A stretch of 64,000 nt of DNA from Cellulosimicrobium arenosum (GTDB lineage Bacteria; Actinomycetota; Actinomycetes; Actinomycetales; Cellulomonadaceae): NCBI RefSeq assembly GCF_014837295.1, contig NZ_JACYHB010000003.1, forward strand, positions 248,001 through 312,000. The letters run 5' to 3'. The notes under the pieces were generated by a model. It was not told the origin of the DNA, made no database searches, and saw nothing but the letters and a program-made list of their open reading frames with translations. Shown in pieces: positions 25,517-34,966 of this stretch. Each line of letters opens with the position of its first letter. The first letter of the stretch is position 1. Position numbers and translations under genes: made by a program.

Positions 25517-26575
25517 ATGCCCGCTCTTGCCGACGCGCTGCTGACCAGCGCGACCGCCGGACCTCTCGTCCACCAGTCGCTCATCGACTTCAACATCGCC
25601 GGCCTCGGCCGCAACTTCTGGGGCCTGACCGTCGAGGGCCTCACGTACGGCGCGATCTACGCGCTCGTCGCCGTCGGCTACACGCTCGTCTACGGCGTGC
25701 TGCGGCTCATCAACTTCGCCCACTCCGAGGTCTTCATGCTCGGGATGTTCGGGCAGTACGCGACCCTCATGCTCCTCGGCTTCTCCCCGAGCGGGAACGC
25801 GTACGACAAGGGGATCCTCCTCACCGTGCTCTACCTCGGCATCGCGATGCTCGGCGGCATGGCCGTCGCGGGCGGCGCCGCCGTCGGGCTCGAACGCGTG
25901 GCGTACCGCCCGCTGCGACGGCGCAACGCACCGTCGCTCGTGTTCCTCATCACCGCGATCGGCATGTCGTTCGTGCTGCAGGAGTTCGTGCACTTCGTCC
26001 TGCCGCGGCTCACCGGCGGCACCCTGGGTGGCGTCAACGCGCAGCAGCCGATCCGGCTCGTGCAGCCCGAGGTGCAGTTCAGCATCTTCGGCGCGCCGGT
26101 CACGAACGTGACCCTGGTGATCATCGGGTCTGCGCTCGTGCTCGCCGTCGCCGTCGACCTGTTCGTCAACCGGTCCCCGTTCGGGCGCGGGATCCGCGCC
26201 GTCGCGCAGGACCCGGTGACCGCGACGCTCATGGGCGTCTCGCGCGAGCGGGTCATCATGCTCACGTTCCTCATCGGCGGGATCCTCGCCGGCGCGGCGG
26301 CGCTGCTCTACACGCTCCGCGTGCCGAACGGGATCATCTACTCCGGCGGGTTCGTGCTCGGGATCAAGGCGTTCTCCGCCGCCGTCCTCGGCGGGATCGG
26401 CAACCTGCGCGGCGCGCTGCTCGGTGGTCTGCTGCTCGGCGTCATGGAGAACTACGGGCAGGTCGTGTTCGGCACGGAGTGGCGCGACGTCGTCGCGTTC
26501 GTCCTGCTGATCGTCGTCCTGATGTTCCGCCCCACGGGCATCCTCGGCGAGTCTCTCGGGAGGGCACGCGCATGA
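25517..26575 (+). CDS. livH: Branched-chain amino-acid ABC permease (LivH)
   Basis: A 352-residue membrane subunit with about eight helices. The conserved opening Gly-Leu-Thr-Val-Glu-Gly-Leu-Thr-Tyr-Gly-Ala-Ile-Tyr-Ala-Leu and Ile-Asn-Phe-Ala-His-Ser-Glu-Val are LivH hallmarks, as is Gly-Ile-Arg-Ala-Val-Ala-Gln-Asp. It carries an N-terminal extension of about 40 residues before the first helix. ATG 25517 follows GAGGAG; an in-frame GTG at 25472 lies inside the hairpin arm. Its stop overlaps LivM by four bases. Confidence 0.93.
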   Translation: MPALADALLTSATAGPLVHQSLIDFNIAGLGRNFWGLTVEGLTYGAIYALVAVGYTLVYGVLRLINFAHSEVFMLGMFGQYATLMLLGFSPSGNAYDKGILLTVLYLGIAMLGGMAVAGGAAVGLERVAYRPLRRRNAPSLVFLITAIGMSFVLQEFVHFVLPRLTGGTLGGVNAQQPIRLVQPEVQFSIFGAPVTNVTLVIIGSALVLAVAVDLFVNRSPFGRGIRAVAQDPVTATLMGVSRERVIMLTFLIGGILAGAAALLYTLRVPNGIIYSGGFVLGIKAFSAAVLGGIGNLRGALLGGLLLGVMENYGQVVFGTEWRDVVAFVLLIVVLMFRPTGILGESLGRARA

Positions 26576-27867
26576 GCACCACGACACCCGCGACGCCCCC
26601 GTCCCTGCCGCCCGCCGGGCGTACCGCGACCAAGGACCGCCCGCACGGCGGCGTCGGGGACCGGTTCCGCCTGTGGTGGGACGCTCTCGCACGCCCCACC
26701 CAGTGGCTGGTCGGCGTCCCCTTCCTGCTCTTCATGGCGGCCGTGCCGCTGCTGAACATCCCCGTGCTCACCACGCAGGGCACGGACTTCGGCGGCGTGA
26801 TGGCGCAGTTCGGCATGATCGCGCTCATCGCGATCGGTCTCAACGTCGTCGTCGGCCAGGCGGGGCTGCTCGACCTGGGCTACGTCGGCTTCTACGCGAT
26901 CGGCGCCTACACGGTCGCGATCCTCACGAGCCCGGACAGCCCGTGGAACCAGACCGGCGACGGCATGTGGCTGTCGCGCGAGTGGGCGTGGCTCGCCGCC
27001 CTGCCGGTGGCGGTCGCGATCACCGCGATCTCCGGCCTGATCCTCGGCTCGCCCACCCTGCGCCTGCGCGGGGACTACCTCGCGATCGTCACGCTCGGGT
27101 TCGGCGAGATCGTGCGCCTGCTCGCGGACAACCTCGACGAGCTCACGGGCGGCGGCCAGGGCCTGCGCGGCGTGGCGTACCCGCGTGCGGGCGTCACGGA
27201 GGACCTGCCGAGCGGCGTCTTCTCGGCCGGCAACGCGAGCGGCGCGGTCAACTCGGGCGTCTGGTGGTACTGGGTCAGTCTCGTGTTCATCGTCGTCACG
27301 CTGCTGTTCGTCGGGAACCTCGAGCGGTCCCGTGTCGGGCGCGCGTGGGTCGCGATCCGCGAGGACGAGGACGCCGCCGAGATCATGGGCGTCCCCACGT
27401 TCCGCTTCAAGCTGTGGGCGTTCATCATCGGCGCGTCGATCGGCGGTGCGGCGGGCGCGCTCTATGCCGGGCAGGTCCAGTTCGTCATCCCGACGAACTT
27501 CAACATCATCAACTCGGTGCTGTTCCTGTGCGCCGTGGTCCTCGGCGGGCAGGGCAACAAGCTCGGCGTCATCCTGGGCGCGTTCATCGTCGTCTACGTG
27601 CCGAACTTCTTCCTGGGACGCCAGACGCTGTTCGGCATCCCGATCGACGGTGACGAGATCGCGAGCTACAAGTACCTGTTCTTCGGCATCGCGCTCGTCG
27701 TGCTCATGATCTTCCGGCCGCAGGGGATCATCCCGGCCCGTCAGAAGCTCCTGACCTACGGTCGCGAGCTCTACGTCGCGGCCCGCAGGTCGGCCGCGCG
27801 CGCGGCGGGCCGGGCTCCGGGGCGCACCGAGGCGGCGGCCACCACGAGCGGCAAGGAGTCCTCATGA
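26572..27867 (+). CDS. livM: Branched-chain amino-acid ABC permease (LivM)
   Basis: A 431-residue membrane subunit that pairs with LivH. It has the LivM sequence Gly-Leu-Leu-Asp-Leu-Gly-Tyr-Val-Gly-Phe-Tyr-Ala-Ile-Gly-Ala-Tyr, Arg-Leu-Arg-Gly-Asp-Tyr-Leu-Ala-Ile-Val-Thr-Leu-Gly-Phe-Gly-Glu-Ile and Arg-Glu-Asp-Glu-Asp-Ala-Ala-Glu. About 35 hydrophilic residues come before the first helix and a basic Ala/Arg tail of about 35 ends it. It overlaps LivH at ATGA and LivG the same way. Confidence 0.93.
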   Translation: MSTTTPATPPSLPPAGRTATKDRPHGGVGDRFRLWWDALARPTQWLVGVPFLLFMAAVPLLNIPVLTTQGTDFGGVMAQFGMIALIAIGLNVVVGQAGLLDLGYVGFYAIGAYTVAILTSPDSPWNQTGDGMWLSREWAWLAALPVAVAITAISGLILGSPTLRLRGDYLAIVTLGFGEIVRLLADNLDELTGGGQGLRGVAYPRAGVTEDLPSGVFSAGNASGAVNSGVWWYWVSLVFIVVTLLFVGNLERSRVGRAWVAIREDEDAAEIMGVPTFRFKLWAFIIGASIGGAAGALYAGQVQFVIPTNFNIINSVLFLCAVVLGGQGNKLGVILGAFIVVYVPNFFLGRQTLFGIPIDGDEIASYKYLFFGIALVVLMIFRPQGIIPARQKLLTYGRELYVAARRSAARAAGRAPGRTEAAATTSGKESS

Positions 27868-28889
27868 GCACCCACGACCCGGGCGGCATCGGCGCGGGCT
27901 CCGAGCACGGCGACGAGCACCTCGCGGCGTCCGGTCGCGCGGACTCGGAAGCGGCCGACCACTATCTCCCGGGTGCGGACGTCGACGAACCGGCGCTGAT
28001 CGACGTCGAGGAGGTCCGGCCCGAGCTCGCGGACCCCCAGCTCGTCGACGCGTTGGTCGCACCCGACCGGGCGGTGCACGCCCGGATGGGCGAGCCGCTC
28101 CTGCAGATGCAGGGCGTCACGGTGCGGTTCGGTGGGCTCGTGGCGCTCGACGACGTCACGTTCGACATCCGGCGCGGCGAGATCCTCGGGCTGATCGGCC
28201 CGAACGGCGCCGGCAAGACGACGGCGTTCAACGCCATGACCGGCGTCTACCGGCCCACCTCGGGCACGGTGATGTTCGACGGCGCGTCGCTCGGCAAGGC
28301 CAAGAGGTTCAGCATCACGCAGCGCGGGATCGCGCGGACCTTCCAGAACATCCGGCTCTTCAACGAGATGACCGCGCTCGAGAACGTCGTCGTCGGCACG
28401 GACGCCCGCCACCGGACCTCGGTCCCGGGGGCGCTGTTCCGCACCTCGCGGCACCGGCGCGAGGAACGGGACGCGATCGACCGCGCGATGGCGCTGCTCG
28501 AGTTCGTCGGCGTGGGGGGACGAGCCACGGAGAAGGCGCGGAACCTGTCCTACGGCGACCAGCGGCGCCTGGAGATCGCGCGGGCGCTCGCGACCGAGCC
28601 CAAGCTGCTGTGCCTGGACGAGCCGGCAGCGGGGTTCAACCCGGCGGAGAAGGAGTCCCTCATGGGACTCATCCGCCACATCCGCGACGACGGGTACACC
28701 GTCCTGCTCATCGAGCACGACATGCGCCTCGTGCGGGGCGTGACCGACCGTATCGTCGTGCTGGAGTTCGGCCGCGTGATCGCCGAGGGCACGCCGGACG
28801 AGGTCACGAACGACCCGAAGGTGATCGCGGCGTACCTCGGCGTCCCCGACGCGCCCGAGTCCGAGGAGACCACCGATGCCCCTGCTTGA
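27864..28889 (+). CDS. livG: Branched-chain amino-acid ABC ATPase (LivG) with N-terminal extension
   Basis: A 341-residue ATPase of the LivG class. Walker A Gly-Pro-Asn-Gly-Ala-Gly-Lys-Thr-Thr, LivG-specific [10 protein letters not shown], signature region [10 protein letters not shown], Walker B Leu-Cys-Leu-Asp-Glu-Pro-Ala-Ala-Gly and Ile-Glu-His-Asp-Met switch are all present. The first 80 or so residues, Gly-, Asp- and His-rich at first and acidic later, are not part of the usual 255-residue LivG and have no known role. Starts are coupled to both neighbours by short overlaps. Confidence 0.94.
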   Translation: MSTHDPGGIGAGSEHGDEHLAASGRADSEAADHYLPGADVDEPALIDVEEVRPELADPQLVDALVAPDRAVHARMGEPLLQMQGVTVRFGGLVALDDVTFDIRRGEILGLIGPNGAGKTTAFNAMTGVYRPTSGTVMFDGASLGKAKRFSITQRGIARTFQNIRLFNEMTALENVVVGTDARHRTSVPGALFRTSRHRREERDAIDRAMALLEFVGVGGRATEKARNLSYGDQRRLEIARALATEPKLLCLDEPAAGFNPAEKESLMGLIRHIRDDGYTVLLIEHDMRLVRGVTDRIVVLEFGRVIAEGTPDEVTNDPKVIAAYLGVPDAPESEETTDAPA

Positions 28890-29595
28890 GCTGGTCGACA
28901 CCACCATCGCCTACGGGCGCATCGAGGCCGTGCACGGCATCTCGATCACGGTCGACGAGGGCGAGCTCGTCACCCTCATCGGCGCGAACGGTGCCGGGAA
29001 GACGACCACGATGCGCGCGATCTCCGGCATCCGGCCGGTCAGCAAGGGCGCGATCCTGTTCGACGGGGTCGACATCACCCGGATGAAGGCGCACCTGCGC
29101 GTGCTCGAGGGCATCGTGCAGGCTCCGGAGGGACGCGGGATCTTCCCGGGCATGACCGTCATGGAGAACCTCGAGATGGGGGCGTACGCGCGCAAGTTCG
29201 CCTCCAAGGCGGAGCACCGGGAGACCGTGGACCGGGTCTTCGACCTGTTCCCCCGGCTCGCGGAGCGGCGCACGCAGACGGGCGGGACCATGTCCGGCGG
29301 CGAGCAGCAGATGCTCGCGATCGGTCGCGCACTCATGGCTCGCCCGCGGCTGCTCCTGCTCGACGAGCCGTCGATGGGGCTTGCGCCCATGGTGATCCAG
29401 CAGATCTTCCGGATCATCGCGGAGATCAACGCCCAGGGGACCACGGTGCTGCTCGTCGAGCAGAACGCGCAGCAGGCGCTGTCGCGGTCCGACCGCGCGT
29501 ACGTCCTGGAGACCGGCGAGATCGTGCGCACGGGCGGCGGTCGTGAGCTGCTCGCCGACGCGAGCATCAAGGAGGCCTACCTCGGGGTCGCCTGA
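28876..29595 (+). CDS. livF: Branched-chain amino-acid ABC ATPase (LivF)
   Basis: A 239-residue ATPase, the second of the heterodimer that drives LivHM. Walker A Gly-Ala-Asn-Gly-Ala-Gly-Lys-Thr-Thr, LivF-specific Glu-Gly-Arg-Gly-Ile-Phe-Pro, signature Met-Ser-Gly-Gly-Glu-Gln-Gln-Met and Walker B Leu-Leu-Leu-Asp-Glu-Pro-Ser-Met-Gly are present. Length is typical. It starts inside LivG's end (14-base overlap). Last gene of the operon. Confidence 0.95.
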   Translation: MPLLELVDTTIAYGRIEAVHGISITVDEGELVTLIGANGAGKTTTMRAISGIRPVSKGAILFDGVDITRMKAHLRVLEGIVQAPEGRGIFPGMTVMENLEMGAYARKFASKAEHRETVDRVFDLFPRLAERRTQTGGTMSGGEQQMLAIGRALMARPRLLLLDEPSMGLAPMVIQQIFRIIAEINAQGTTVLLVEQNAQQALSRSDRAYVLETGEIVRTGGGRELLADASIKEAYLGVA

Positions 29596-29604
29596 CCGGA
29601 CCCG

Positions 29605-29610
29605 TAGGAT
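29605..29610 (+). promoter_or_regulatory. -10 of leaderless propeller gene 1
   Basis: TAGGAT ends six bases before GTG 29617, with no ribosome site. The same layout recurs before the two paralogs that follow. Confidence 0.6.
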
Positions 29611-29616
29611 CGCCGG

Positions 29617-31323
29617 GTGCCACTGCGACGCCGCGCGGCCGATCCCGACCGCCACACGTTCGAGCTCGTCGAGGACCTCGACGTGGGGACCGCTCCGGCC
29701 GGCGAGGGTTCCGTCGGTGCGACACCGGGCACCACGGATCCACCCGCGGGCCGGCTCGACCCCGCCACCCGACGACGTCGTCGTCGCGTGGTGGTCGCGG
29801 GCGCAGCGGCCGCGGCGCTGGTCCTGGCCGGCATGGTGGCGGTCGACGTCGTGTCCTCGCGCGCGGACCGTGCCCGGCTCGCCGACGCGGCGGGCGGGGT
29901 CTTCTCCACGGCGCACGAGCCGCGGGTCGCGTGGGAGCGCGACATCGACCTCAGCACGGACTCGTTCTCGTTCGGCACGGGCGCGCTCGTCCTGAGCGAG
30001 GGGGACGTCGTCGTCGGGTACGACCTGGAGTCGGGCACCGAGTCGTGGCGCCGCACGTTCGGCGGCCCGACGACGTGCGGGTCCGGGGTGCTCCGGTACT
30101 CCTCGGCCCCCGCCGACCCGGAGGGTCGGCTCGTGTGCCTGCCCGGTGCTCCCGTGGTCGGTGCGTCCGGCGACGGGGGCACGGAGGGGTCCTCCGCGGG
30201 TGCCGTCACGATCCTCGCGGCCGACGGGTCCCCGATCCACGAGCGCGCGTTCGACGAGGCAGCGGGCCCCGGGGCGACCGGCGGCGACGTCGGCGGTCTT
30301 GCCGACGTGCGATGGCTGCGCGCCGTCCCCGGGCCTCGTGGCAGCCTGCTGTGGACCGGCCGTGTCGGGCCCGAGCCGGAGCTGCAGGGCACCGAGGTGC
30401 TGTTGGAGGCCGAGGCCTCCGGCGTGGGGGCGCAGGGCGAGCCGGGCGACGCAGTGGTCGCGGTCCAGGACGTCGCGTCGGGAGATCTCCGGTGGCACGA
30501 GACGGTCGCGGCCGACCGCGACCCGGAGGACCCGTACTCGTGCGTCTCCTTCGATACCGAGTCCTGGGAGGGCGGTGCGCCCGAGACCGGCAGTCTCGAC
30601 CTGGACCAGGTGACGGCCTACGGCGGCGTCGGCGTCGTCGTCGTCCAGGGATGCGGCGTGACGGCGACCTTCAGCGAGGACGGGGTGCGGCTGGACGCAC
30701 CTGACGACCCGATCGACGGGGCCGCGCTCGTCGGTGGTCGCCTCGTACGCGACCCGTCCGGTGGGCCGGCCCTCGGTGGGTGGACCGGACTGCACGGCAT
30801 GTCCGGCGGTCCGCTGCGATCGGCAGTGCTCGCCGCGGACGGGTCGGTCGACTGGGAGGCGCCCGGCATCCTGCTCCCGCCCGCTGCGACCGACGGGCGC
30901 TCCCGGCTCTGGTTCAGCACCACCGACGACGGCCTCGTGGCTCTCGACGAGTCCGGGCGACAGGAGTGGGTGGCGGACGTCGTCGGAATGCCGGACGAGG
31001 TCCTCGTCGCGACGAAGGACACGGTGGTGGTCGCCACGATGGCGGGGCTCGCGGGACTGGACGCGCGTTCCGGGACGGAGCGCTGGACCCTCGAGCGCGC
31101 AGACGACGAGGACGCGCCGGCACCGCACACCGTGACACAGGCGTTCACCGACGGTCGAGTCGCGCTGCTGCAGGTGGACACCGGCACGGGGGGTCGCCAG
31201 GTCGGGGTCGGGCTGGCCGACGGTCGCGTGGTGTGGACCTCCGACGCCTCGGAGCACCAGCTGCTCGCGGTGCAGGGGCATCTCGTGCGACTCGGGGAGC
31301 ACTCCCTCGCGGTCATGGGCTGA
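29617..31323 (+). CDS. Membrane-anchored PQQ-like beta-propeller protein, paralog 1 of 3
   Basis: A 568-residue protein that begins with the motif Pro-Leu-Arg-Arg-Arg-Ala-Ala-Asp-Pro-Asp-Arg-His-Thr-Phe-Glu-Leu-Val-Glu, shared by its two neighbours. A basic stretch and one membrane helix (about 60-90) follow, then an extracytoplasmic domain of about 470 residues with repeated Asp-Gly-Ser-X-Asp-Trp and Thr-Gly-Thr-Glu-Arg-Trp blades, as in PQQ_2/BamB-like propellers. Conserved Cys (Thr-Thr-Cys-Gly, Val-Cys-Leu-Pro, Gly-Cys-Gly-Val) may form disulfides. No PQQ ligands can be confirmed; most such proteins are scaffolds. Function unknown. Confidence 0.8.
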   Translation: MPLRRRAADPDRHTFELVEDLDVGTAPAGEGSVGATPGTTDPPAGRLDPATRRRRRRVVVAGAAAAALVLAGMVAVDVVSSRADRARLADAAGGVFSTAHEPRVAWERDIDLSTDSFSFGTGALVLSEGDVVVGYDLESGTESWRRTFGGPTTCGSGVLRYSSAPADPEGRLVCLPGAPVVGASGDGGTEGSSAGAVTILAADGSPIHERAFDEAAGPGATGGDVGGLADVRWLRAVPGPRGSLLWTGRVGPEPELQGTEVLLEAEASGVGAQGEPGDAVVAVQDVASGDLRWHETVAADRDPEDPYSCVSFDTESWEGGAPETGSLDLDQVTAYGGVGVVVVQGCGVTATFSEDGVRLDAPDDPIDGAALVGGRLVRDPSGGPALGGWTGLHGMSGGPLRSAVLAADGSVDWEAPGILLPPAATDGRSRLWFSTTDDGLVALDESGRQEWVADVVGMPDEVLVATKDTVVVATMAGLAGLDARSGTERWTLERADDEDAPAPHTVTQAFTDGRVALLQVDTGTGGRQVGVGLADGRVVWTSDASEHQLLAVQGHLVRLGEHSLAVMG

Positions 31324-31349
31324 GACGCAGGCTGCCTCCGCACGAGCCG

Positions 31350-31355
31350 TAGGAT
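31350..31355 (+). promoter_or_regulatory. -10 of leaderless propeller gene 2
   Basis: TAGGAT ends six bases before GTG 31362, matching the element before paralog 1 nearly base for base. Confidence 0.6.
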
Positions 31356-31361
31356 CGTCGG

Positions 31362-33113
31362 GTGCCCCTGCGACGCCGCGCGGCAGACTCCGACCGCCAC
31401 ACGTTCGAGCTCGTCGAGGGCCTCGACGACGCTCTCGACCCGGACGTGGCCGGCGTGGTCGGGAGCGCTCCCGAGGGCGATGCGCGCGTCGCTGCCGAGC
31501 GCGGCCAGGACGGTTCCGACTTCCCGGTCGACGGACCGACGGCCGCGACGCTCCGTCGTCGGCGGCGCGTGCTGCTCGCGAGCGTCGCGGCCGTCGCGGT
31601 GGTCCTGGGCGGCATGGTGGCGGTGGACGCCGTGACGACGCGCCAGGACGAGGAACGCCTGGTCGAGGCGACGGGTGGGATCGCCTCGGCCGCACAGGAA
31701 CCGCAGGTCGCGTGGGAGCACGCGATCGACCTCAGCACGGAGAGCCTGACGTTCGGGCCCGGCACCTTCGTCGTGAGCGAGGGGGACGACGTCGTCGGGT
31801 ACGACCTCGACACCGGGGCCGAGACGTGGCGCCGCACGTTCGACGGCCCGACGACGTGCGGCACGCCCTCGCTCTGGTACGCGGCGACACCCGGTGTGCC
31901 GGAGGACGAGCTCGTGTGCGTCCCGGGCACGGCCCAGGTGGTCTACGACGACGACGGCGAGCACCGGCCGATGGCCGTCACGGTCCTCGCCGCCGACGGG
32001 TCCGTCGTCGCGGAGCACGAGGTCGACCGGGTCGAGGGCCCGGACCCGACGGGCCGGGAGGCGGCAGCGCTGGACGACGTCCGCTGGCTGCAGGCGGTTC
32101 CCGGCCCGGGTGGTGTCCTGCTCTGGACCGGGCGAGCGGGCCCGGAGCCGGCGCTGCAGGGCAGCGAGGTCACGCTCGACGCGGACGCGGCGGGGGTGCA
32201 GGTCCGGGGCGAGCCGGGCGACGTCGTGGTCGCGGTGCAGGACGTCGCGTCGGGCGAGGTCCGCTGGCACGCGACGGTGCCGGCACGGCGCCCGGGCGAC
32301 GACCCGTACGCGTGCGTCCAGCTCGGCGACGCGTCGTGGGAGGGCACGACGCCCGAGACGGGCGTGCTCGACCTGGACCAGGTGTGGTCCTCCACCGGTG
32401 CGGGTCTCGTCACGGTGCAGGGTTGCGGCGTGCTGGCGTCGTTCGGCGCCGACGGGGTGCGGCTGGACGACCCGGACGAGCCGGACGACGTGGGCGTCCG
32501 CGTCGGGGACCGCTACGTGCGTGATCCGACCGGAGGCGCGTACGGCTCCGGCCAGACAGGCCTCGTCGACGCGTCGGGCGAGCCGGTGCACTCGTCCGTG
32601 CTCGCCGCGGACGGGTCCGTCGACTGGGTGGCCCCCGGCCTGCTGGTCCTGCCCGTGGCGACCGACGGGCGGTCGTCCCAGTGGTTCAGCACGCGGACCG
32701 ACGACGGCGCGCTCGTCGCGCTCGACGGCTCGGGTGCGCAGCAGTGGCACACCTCGACGACGGCTGGCCTGTCGGACCAGGTGCTCGTCGCGACGCGCGA
32801 CACGGTGCTGGTGCCGACTCCGAAGGGGTTCGCGGGGCTGGACGCGGGGACGGGCCGCGCGCGCTGGACGCTCGAGCCTGCCGACGACGAGGACGCGCCG
32901 GCGCCGGGCACGGTGTGGCAGGCGTTCACCGACGGTCGGCTCGCGGTGCTCCAGACGAACGGCGGCACAGACAGCAGGCTCGTCGCGGTCGACCTCGCGG
33001 ACGGACGGGTCGTCTGGGCGGCCGACGACGTCGGGGACGGCTACTGGGGGCTGCTCGCGGTGCAGGGACGGCTGGTGCGGTACGGGGAGCAGTCGATCGC
33101 GCTCGTGCGCTGA
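31362..33113 (+). CDS. Membrane-anchored PQQ-like beta-propeller protein, paralog 2 of 3
   Basis: A 583-residue protein with the same layout as the gene before it: the N-terminal motif, one membrane helix (about 67-92) and a propeller. Long stretches match paralog 1, for example Gly-Pro-Thr-Thr-Cys-Gly, Ala-Ala-Asp-Gly-Ser and Trp-Thr-Leu-Glu. Even synonymous bases agree around the motif, so the duplication is fairly recent or kept alike by gene conversion. It has its own promoter, 38 bases after the previous stop. Function unknown. Confidence 0.8.
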   Translation: MPLRRRAADSDRHTFELVEGLDDALDPDVAGVVGSAPEGDARVAAERGQDGSDFPVDGPTAATLRRRRRVLLASVAAVAVVLGGMVAVDAVTTRQDEERLVEATGGIASAAQEPQVAWEHAIDLSTESLTFGPGTFVVSEGDDVVGYDLDTGAETWRRTFDGPTTCGTPSLWYAATPGVPEDELVCVPGTAQVVYDDDGEHRPMAVTVLAADGSVVAEHEVDRVEGPDPTGREAAALDDVRWLQAVPGPGGVLLWTGRAGPEPALQGSEVTLDADAAGVQVRGEPGDVVVAVQDVASGEVRWHATVPARRPGDDPYACVQLGDASWEGTTPETGVLDLDQVWSSTGAGLVTVQGCGVLASFGADGVRLDDPDEPDDVGVRVGDRYVRDPTGGAYGSGQTGLVDASGEPVHSSVLAADGSVDWVAPGLLVLPVATDGRSSQWFSTRTDDGALVALDGSGAQQWHTSTTAGLSDQVLVATRDTVLVPTPKGFAGLDAGTGRARWTLEPADDEDAPAPGTVWQAFTDGRLAVLQTNGGTDSRLVAVDLADGRVVWAADDVGDGYWGLLAVQGRLVRYGEQSIALVR

Positions 33114-33143
33114 TCGGGTTGACCGTGCGGTGGGGGAGGGCCA

Positions 33144-33149
33144 TAGGGT
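33144..33149 (+). promoter_or_regulatory. -10 of leaderless propeller gene 3
   Basis: TAGGGT ends six bases before GTG 33156, keeping the same distance as the two paralogs upstream. Confidence 0.55.
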
Positions 33150-33155
33150 CGTCCC

Positions 33156-34886
33156 GTGCCCCTGCGACGACGCGCGGCGTCGGCTGACCGCCGGACGTTC
33201 GAGTTCGTGGACGCGACCGACCACACGTCGGACGCGTTCGACGACGAGCCGCTCGACGCTCCTCCGGCGGGCGCGCGGGCGCACCGGACGCCGCACGGTG
33301 ACCGCGCTGCCCCCGTCGACGGTCGGGCCGGGACGGACGAGCCCGACCCTGCGGCGCGGGCCGCCTCGCGCCGACACCGGATGCGCGCCGCTCTCGCGGC
33401 GGCAGGTGCGCTCGCCGTGGTCCTGGCAGGGATGGCGGCGGTCGACGCGGTCACGTCGCGCAACGACCGCGCGCGGCTCGTGGCGGCAGAGGGCGCGCTC
33501 CTCCAGGCCGACGCCGCGCCGCACGTGACCTGGTCGCTGGAGGCGTCGTTTCCCTCGGATCCCGTCTCGTTCGTGTCGGGGGCGGTGGTCGTCTCGGACG
33601 GTTCCGACGTCGTCGGGTACGGCCTGGACTCGGGGGAAGAAGCGTGGCGCGCGTCGTTCGACGACCCGACCCTGTGCGGCCCGTCGGCCCGTTGGCCCGC
33701 GTCCCGGGTGCGGGTGCAGGAGTCGCTCGTCTGCGTGCCGGGCGGCATCGTCAGGCCGGGTGGCGACGGCGGCGAGCACGAGCCGGCGACGGTGACCCAC
33801 CTGGGCGCTGACGGGCAGGTCCTGGCGTCGCACGAGGTCGACGTGGACGAGGGTCCCGACCCGTCGTCCACGGAGCTCGGCGACGTGCGGTGGAAGGTCG
33901 TGGCCCCCGGCCCGGACGGCGGGCTGCTGTGGGTGGGCCGCGCCGGTCCGGTGCCGGAGGGCCAGGGCGAGGTGGTGGAGATCGACCCGGAGACCGGGAG
34001 CCCGGACGTTCTGGGGAACGCACGCGACGCCGTCGCGGTGATGCAGGACGCCGCCACGGGTGCGGTGCGATGGATCGCCACCGTCTCGGCGGAGAGCTCC
34101 TCGGACACCGCGTTCTCGTGCGTGCGGTGGGACAGCACGCAGGACGGGGAGCGGCAGGAGGGCACGGCCGACCTCGACCCGCTCTGGGCCTTCACGAACG
34201 GCGGGGTCGTCGTCCTCCAGGGGTGCGCCGTCAACGCCTCGCTGAGCGCGAGCACCGGTGCGAGGCTGGACGACCCCGCCCGCGCCGACGACGAGGTCGT
34301 GCCCTTCGGTGACCGGTTGCTCCGTGATCCGACCGGTGGGGTGGTCATGGACGGCGCCGCAGGTCAGCTCTACGACGAGTCGGGCGAGCCGATGCGGTCC
34401 GTGGTCCTCGCCGACGACGGGTCGGAGGTCTGGGAGGCACCCGGATTCGTGTTCCCCCCGTCGGCGACGGACGGCACCTCCACGTCGTGGTTCGCGAGCG
34501 ACGAGGGCGAGCTCGTCGCGTTCGACCACGCCGGCGAGCGACGGTGGGTCGGTGAGACGGCCGGACGGTCCGGCAGGGTGCTGGTCGCGACACGAGAGGT
34601 CGTCGTCGTCCCGACGAGCAGCGGTCTCGCGGGTCTCGACGCGGTGACCGGGACGGAGCGCTGGACCCTGGAGATCGCGCTCCACGATGTGCAGCAGGCG
34701 TTCACCGACGGGCGCACCGCCGTCCTGCGGACGAACGACGGGACGGGGGACCGGCTCGTCGGGATCGACCTGGCGGGCGGCCGGGTCGCGTGGGAGTCGG
34801 ACGGGGCGGACGGCTACTCGAGTCTCGTCGCGGCCGAGGGGCGGCTCCTCCAGCTCACCGAGCACTCGATCGACAGGCTCGGCTGA
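33156..34886 (+). CDS. Membrane-anchored PQQ-like beta-propeller protein, paralog 3 of 3
   Basis: A 576-residue protein, the most diverged of the three. It keeps Pro-Leu-Arg-Arg-Arg-Ala, Arg-Thr-Phe-Glu-Phe-Val, the basic stretch, the membrane helix and the propeller, with repeated Asp-Asp-Gly-Ser-Glu-Val-Trp and Thr-Gly-Thr-Glu-Arg-Trp. The cytoplasmic segment before the helix is longer and proline-rich. Three separately promoted copies in a row suggest dosage or division of labour at the cell surface. Function unknown. Confidence 0.8.
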   Translation: MPLRRRAASADRRTFEFVDATDHTSDAFDDEPLDAPPAGARAHRTPHGDRAAPVDGRAGTDEPDPAARAASRRHRMRAALAAAGALAVVLAGMAAVDAVTSRNDRARLVAAEGALLQADAAPHVTWSLEASFPSDPVSFVSGAVVVSDGSDVVGYGLDSGEEAWRASFDDPTLCGPSARWPASRVRVQESLVCVPGGIVRPGGDGGEHEPATVTHLGADGQVLASHEVDVDEGPDPSSTELGDVRWKVVAPGPDGGLLWVGRAGPVPEGQGEVVEIDPETGSPDVLGNARDAVAVMQDAATGAVRWIATVSAESSSDTAFSCVRWDSTQDGERQEGTADLDPLWAFTNGGVVVLQGCAVNASLSASTGARLDDPARADDEVVPFGDRLLRDPTGGVVMDGAAGQLYDESGEPMRSVVLADDGSEVWEAPGFVFPPSATDGTSTSWFASDEGELVAFDHAGERRWVGETAGRSGRVLVATREVVVVPTSSGLAGLDAVTGTERWTLEIALHDVQQAFTDGRTAVLRTNDGTGDRLVGIDLAGGRVAWESDGADGYSSLVAAEGRLLQLTEHSIDRLG

Positions 34887-34954
34887 GCACGAGCCCTGTG
34901 GCCAGGGGCGGTCGAGGCTCTGCCGAGGAACAACCCGGTGCGGGCGTGCGCGAC

Positions 34955-34960
34955 TACGCT
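34955..34960 (+). promoter_or_regulatory. -10 of leaderless prolyl oligopeptidase gene
   Basis: TACGCT ends six bases before ATG 34967 and no ribosome site lies between. Confidence 0.6.
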
Positions 34961-34966
34961 GACCAG

